From Acidobacteriota bacterium (GTDB lineage: Bacteria > Acidobacteriota > Thermoanaerobaculia > Gp7-AA8 > JAHWKK01), in NCBI GenBank assembly GCA_019347945.1, contig JAHWKK010000003.1, positions 95,059 through 159,058 of the forward strand: a stretch of DNA of 64,000 nt, given 5' to 3'. Made by a program: the position numbers and the translations under genes. This document shows positions 63,207 to 64,000 of the stretch, in pieces (position 1 is the stretch's first letter; every line of letters starts with the position of its first letter). The notes beneath the pieces were generated by a model. That model was not told the DNA's origin. It saw only the letters and a program-made list of their open reading frames with translations, and did no database searches.

Positions 63207-64000
63207 GCCATCTCGGCGATCGCCTCTTCGACTTTTTCGGGCGTCGAATGGACGAACTCGACCATACGTCCTTCGAACCACTCGTAATCACCTTCGAGGA
63301 ACGACTTCACCAGCTTGTATTCCTTCTTGTCGTGATTCGAGAAGAGCTGGTCGAACGTCTGGTCAATCCGTACGCGTGCCTGATTGCAGAATGCCTCGGC
63401 CAGGTCGATCGCGTTGTGTCGCCCCTTGTTCTTCGAGAGATGAGTCGCGTAGGTGACTGTGGCGCTCATCGCGAAGAGGTCGACGCCGATGTCGACGATC
63501 CTGAAGAGAATGCGCTGTTTCTTCTCGAGCTTCTGCTGGTAGCGCGACATCGCGTGAAAGATGCCTCTCGCGAGACGCCGCGAAGTCTTCTCGACCCACT
63601 TCATCTGGCCGCTCAGTGAGCCCAGCTGATCGTAGTCGCCCTGGCGTTTGGGGACGAAGAGTTTCGGGTACCAGGTGGCGTAGTGAGCACCCGCCTTGGC
63701 CGCGCCCTTTGCGAGCTCTCCGAAGCTCGGGTCCTTCTGCATCATGAACTGCGCGTACTCCATGTGTGGGTCGACCGCTTCGCGCGCGATGAACAGATGC
63801 TGGATCTCGCTGGTCCCCTCGAAGATCCGGTTGATCCGCGAGTCGCGAAGCATGCGCTCGACCGGCCATGGCTTTTCGCCGCGATCGTGGAGCGACTTTT
63901 CGGTCTCGTAGCCGCGGCCGCCCCGGATCTGAACGAGATCATCGATGAGACCCCAGGTGACCTCGGTGTTGAAGAGTTTCGCCATCGCCGCTTCGATCCG
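63200..64000 (-). CDS. Acyl-CoA dehydrogenase, C-terminal part (cut by window)
   Basis: The last 266 codons of a flavoprotein dehydrogenase of the ACAD family. Visible are LIDDLVQIRGGRGYETEKSL (the RGGRGY helix), RDSRINRIFEGTSEIQHLFIARE (FAD/active-site region) and a long C-terminal helical domain (about 150 residues more than short-chain ACADs), as in very-long-chain type enzymes. The reading frame is open through 64000 and continues beyond. It is convergent with the sulfatase gene. Confidence 0.93.
   Translation of the reverse strand, partial: RIEAAMAKLFNTEVTWGLIDDLVQIRGGRGYETEKSLHDRGEKPWPVERMLRDSRINRIFEGTSEIQHLFIAREAVDPHMEYAQFMMQKDPSFGELAKGAAKAGAHYATWYPKLFVPKRQGDYDQLGSLSGQMKWVEKTSRRLARGIFHAMSRYQQKLEKKQRILFRIVDIGVDLFAMSATVTYATHLSKNKGRHNAIDLAEAFCNQARVRIDQTFDQLFSNHDKKEYKLVKSFLEGDYEWFEGRMVEFVHSTPEKVEEAIAEMAQ

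Overview
This is a GC-rich, gene-dense bacterial chromosome segment with no phage, plasmid, CRISPR or intact transposase genes. It carries housekeeping genes (coaE, folD, menG, rlmB, xseA/xseB, ispA, dxs, purD, rnhA, an initiator tRNA, uppS, rimK) among many secreted, lipoprotein and multi-membrane-span genes. A menaquinone-type methyltransferase, a CHASE hybrid kinase, TPR-fused sulfatase-like proteins, two ECF sigma systems and frequent leaderless start sites suggest Acidobacteriota or a similar soil or sediment lineage. That assignment is inference, because no rRNA lies in the window.

Layout: 0-4 kb holds a possible metal/redox patch (ArsP-type permease, SPW-VKOR membrane protein, Met-rich lipoprotein). 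4.2-7.9 kb on the minus strand is a tightly overlapping operon menG-folD-coaE, followed by a K+ channel and a DUF2007/zinc-ribbon protein. 8.4-14.2 kb has rlmB facing a CHASE-PAS-GAF hybrid histidine kinase, an APP1 phosphatase and an epimerase. 14.4-17.8 kb is xseA-xseB-ispA plus an amidase. 17.8-23.3 kb holds two large membrane proteins and divergent dxs. 24.1-27.7 kb has a CDF transporter, purD and a PhyH dioxygenase. 27.8-36.1 kb runs rightward: ECF sigma factor, DoxX-like protein, rnhA, then an ion-homeostasis block ptsN-trkH-trkA-MscS-like-MgtE(N+CBS)-mgtE. 36-49.4 kb is mostly exported enzymes and lipoproteins: metalloprotease, MBOAT, M20 peptidase, serine hydrolase, an NTase pair, Gfo/Idh and a SUI1 factor divergent from a second UbiE-like methyltransferase. 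49.6-51.9 kb has tRNA-fMet with a strong terminator and decayed genes. 52-53.8 kb is sigma/anti-sigma/secretin-like. 53.9-57.6 kb is YdeI, then uppS with a geranylgeranyl-reductase-like flavoprotein, and a wHTH/membrane operon that appears to share an operator with uppS. 58.1-60.4 kb is RimB-RimK-AstE-like. 61.2-64 kb is a sulfatase-TPR lipoprotein and the 3' part of an acyl-CoA dehydrogenase.

The main cross-cutting patterns are: (1) about ten genes have a TANAAT-like -10 box only 6-10 nt before the start codon, i.e. apparent leaderless transcription; (2) several intergenic repeat families, including two dispersed families in inverted copies, a REP-like hairpin, heptamer tandem arrays and an exact nested palindrome of three palindromes; (3) a putative two-site regulon (ACTTT-N7-AAAGT) joining a small wHTH/membrane operon with uppS; (4) several decayed or frameshifted genes. 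No single multi-gene block is clearly a new defence system. The best candidates for undescribed biology are the wHTH-uppS circuit, the nested palindrome, and the paired small protein/NTase module.
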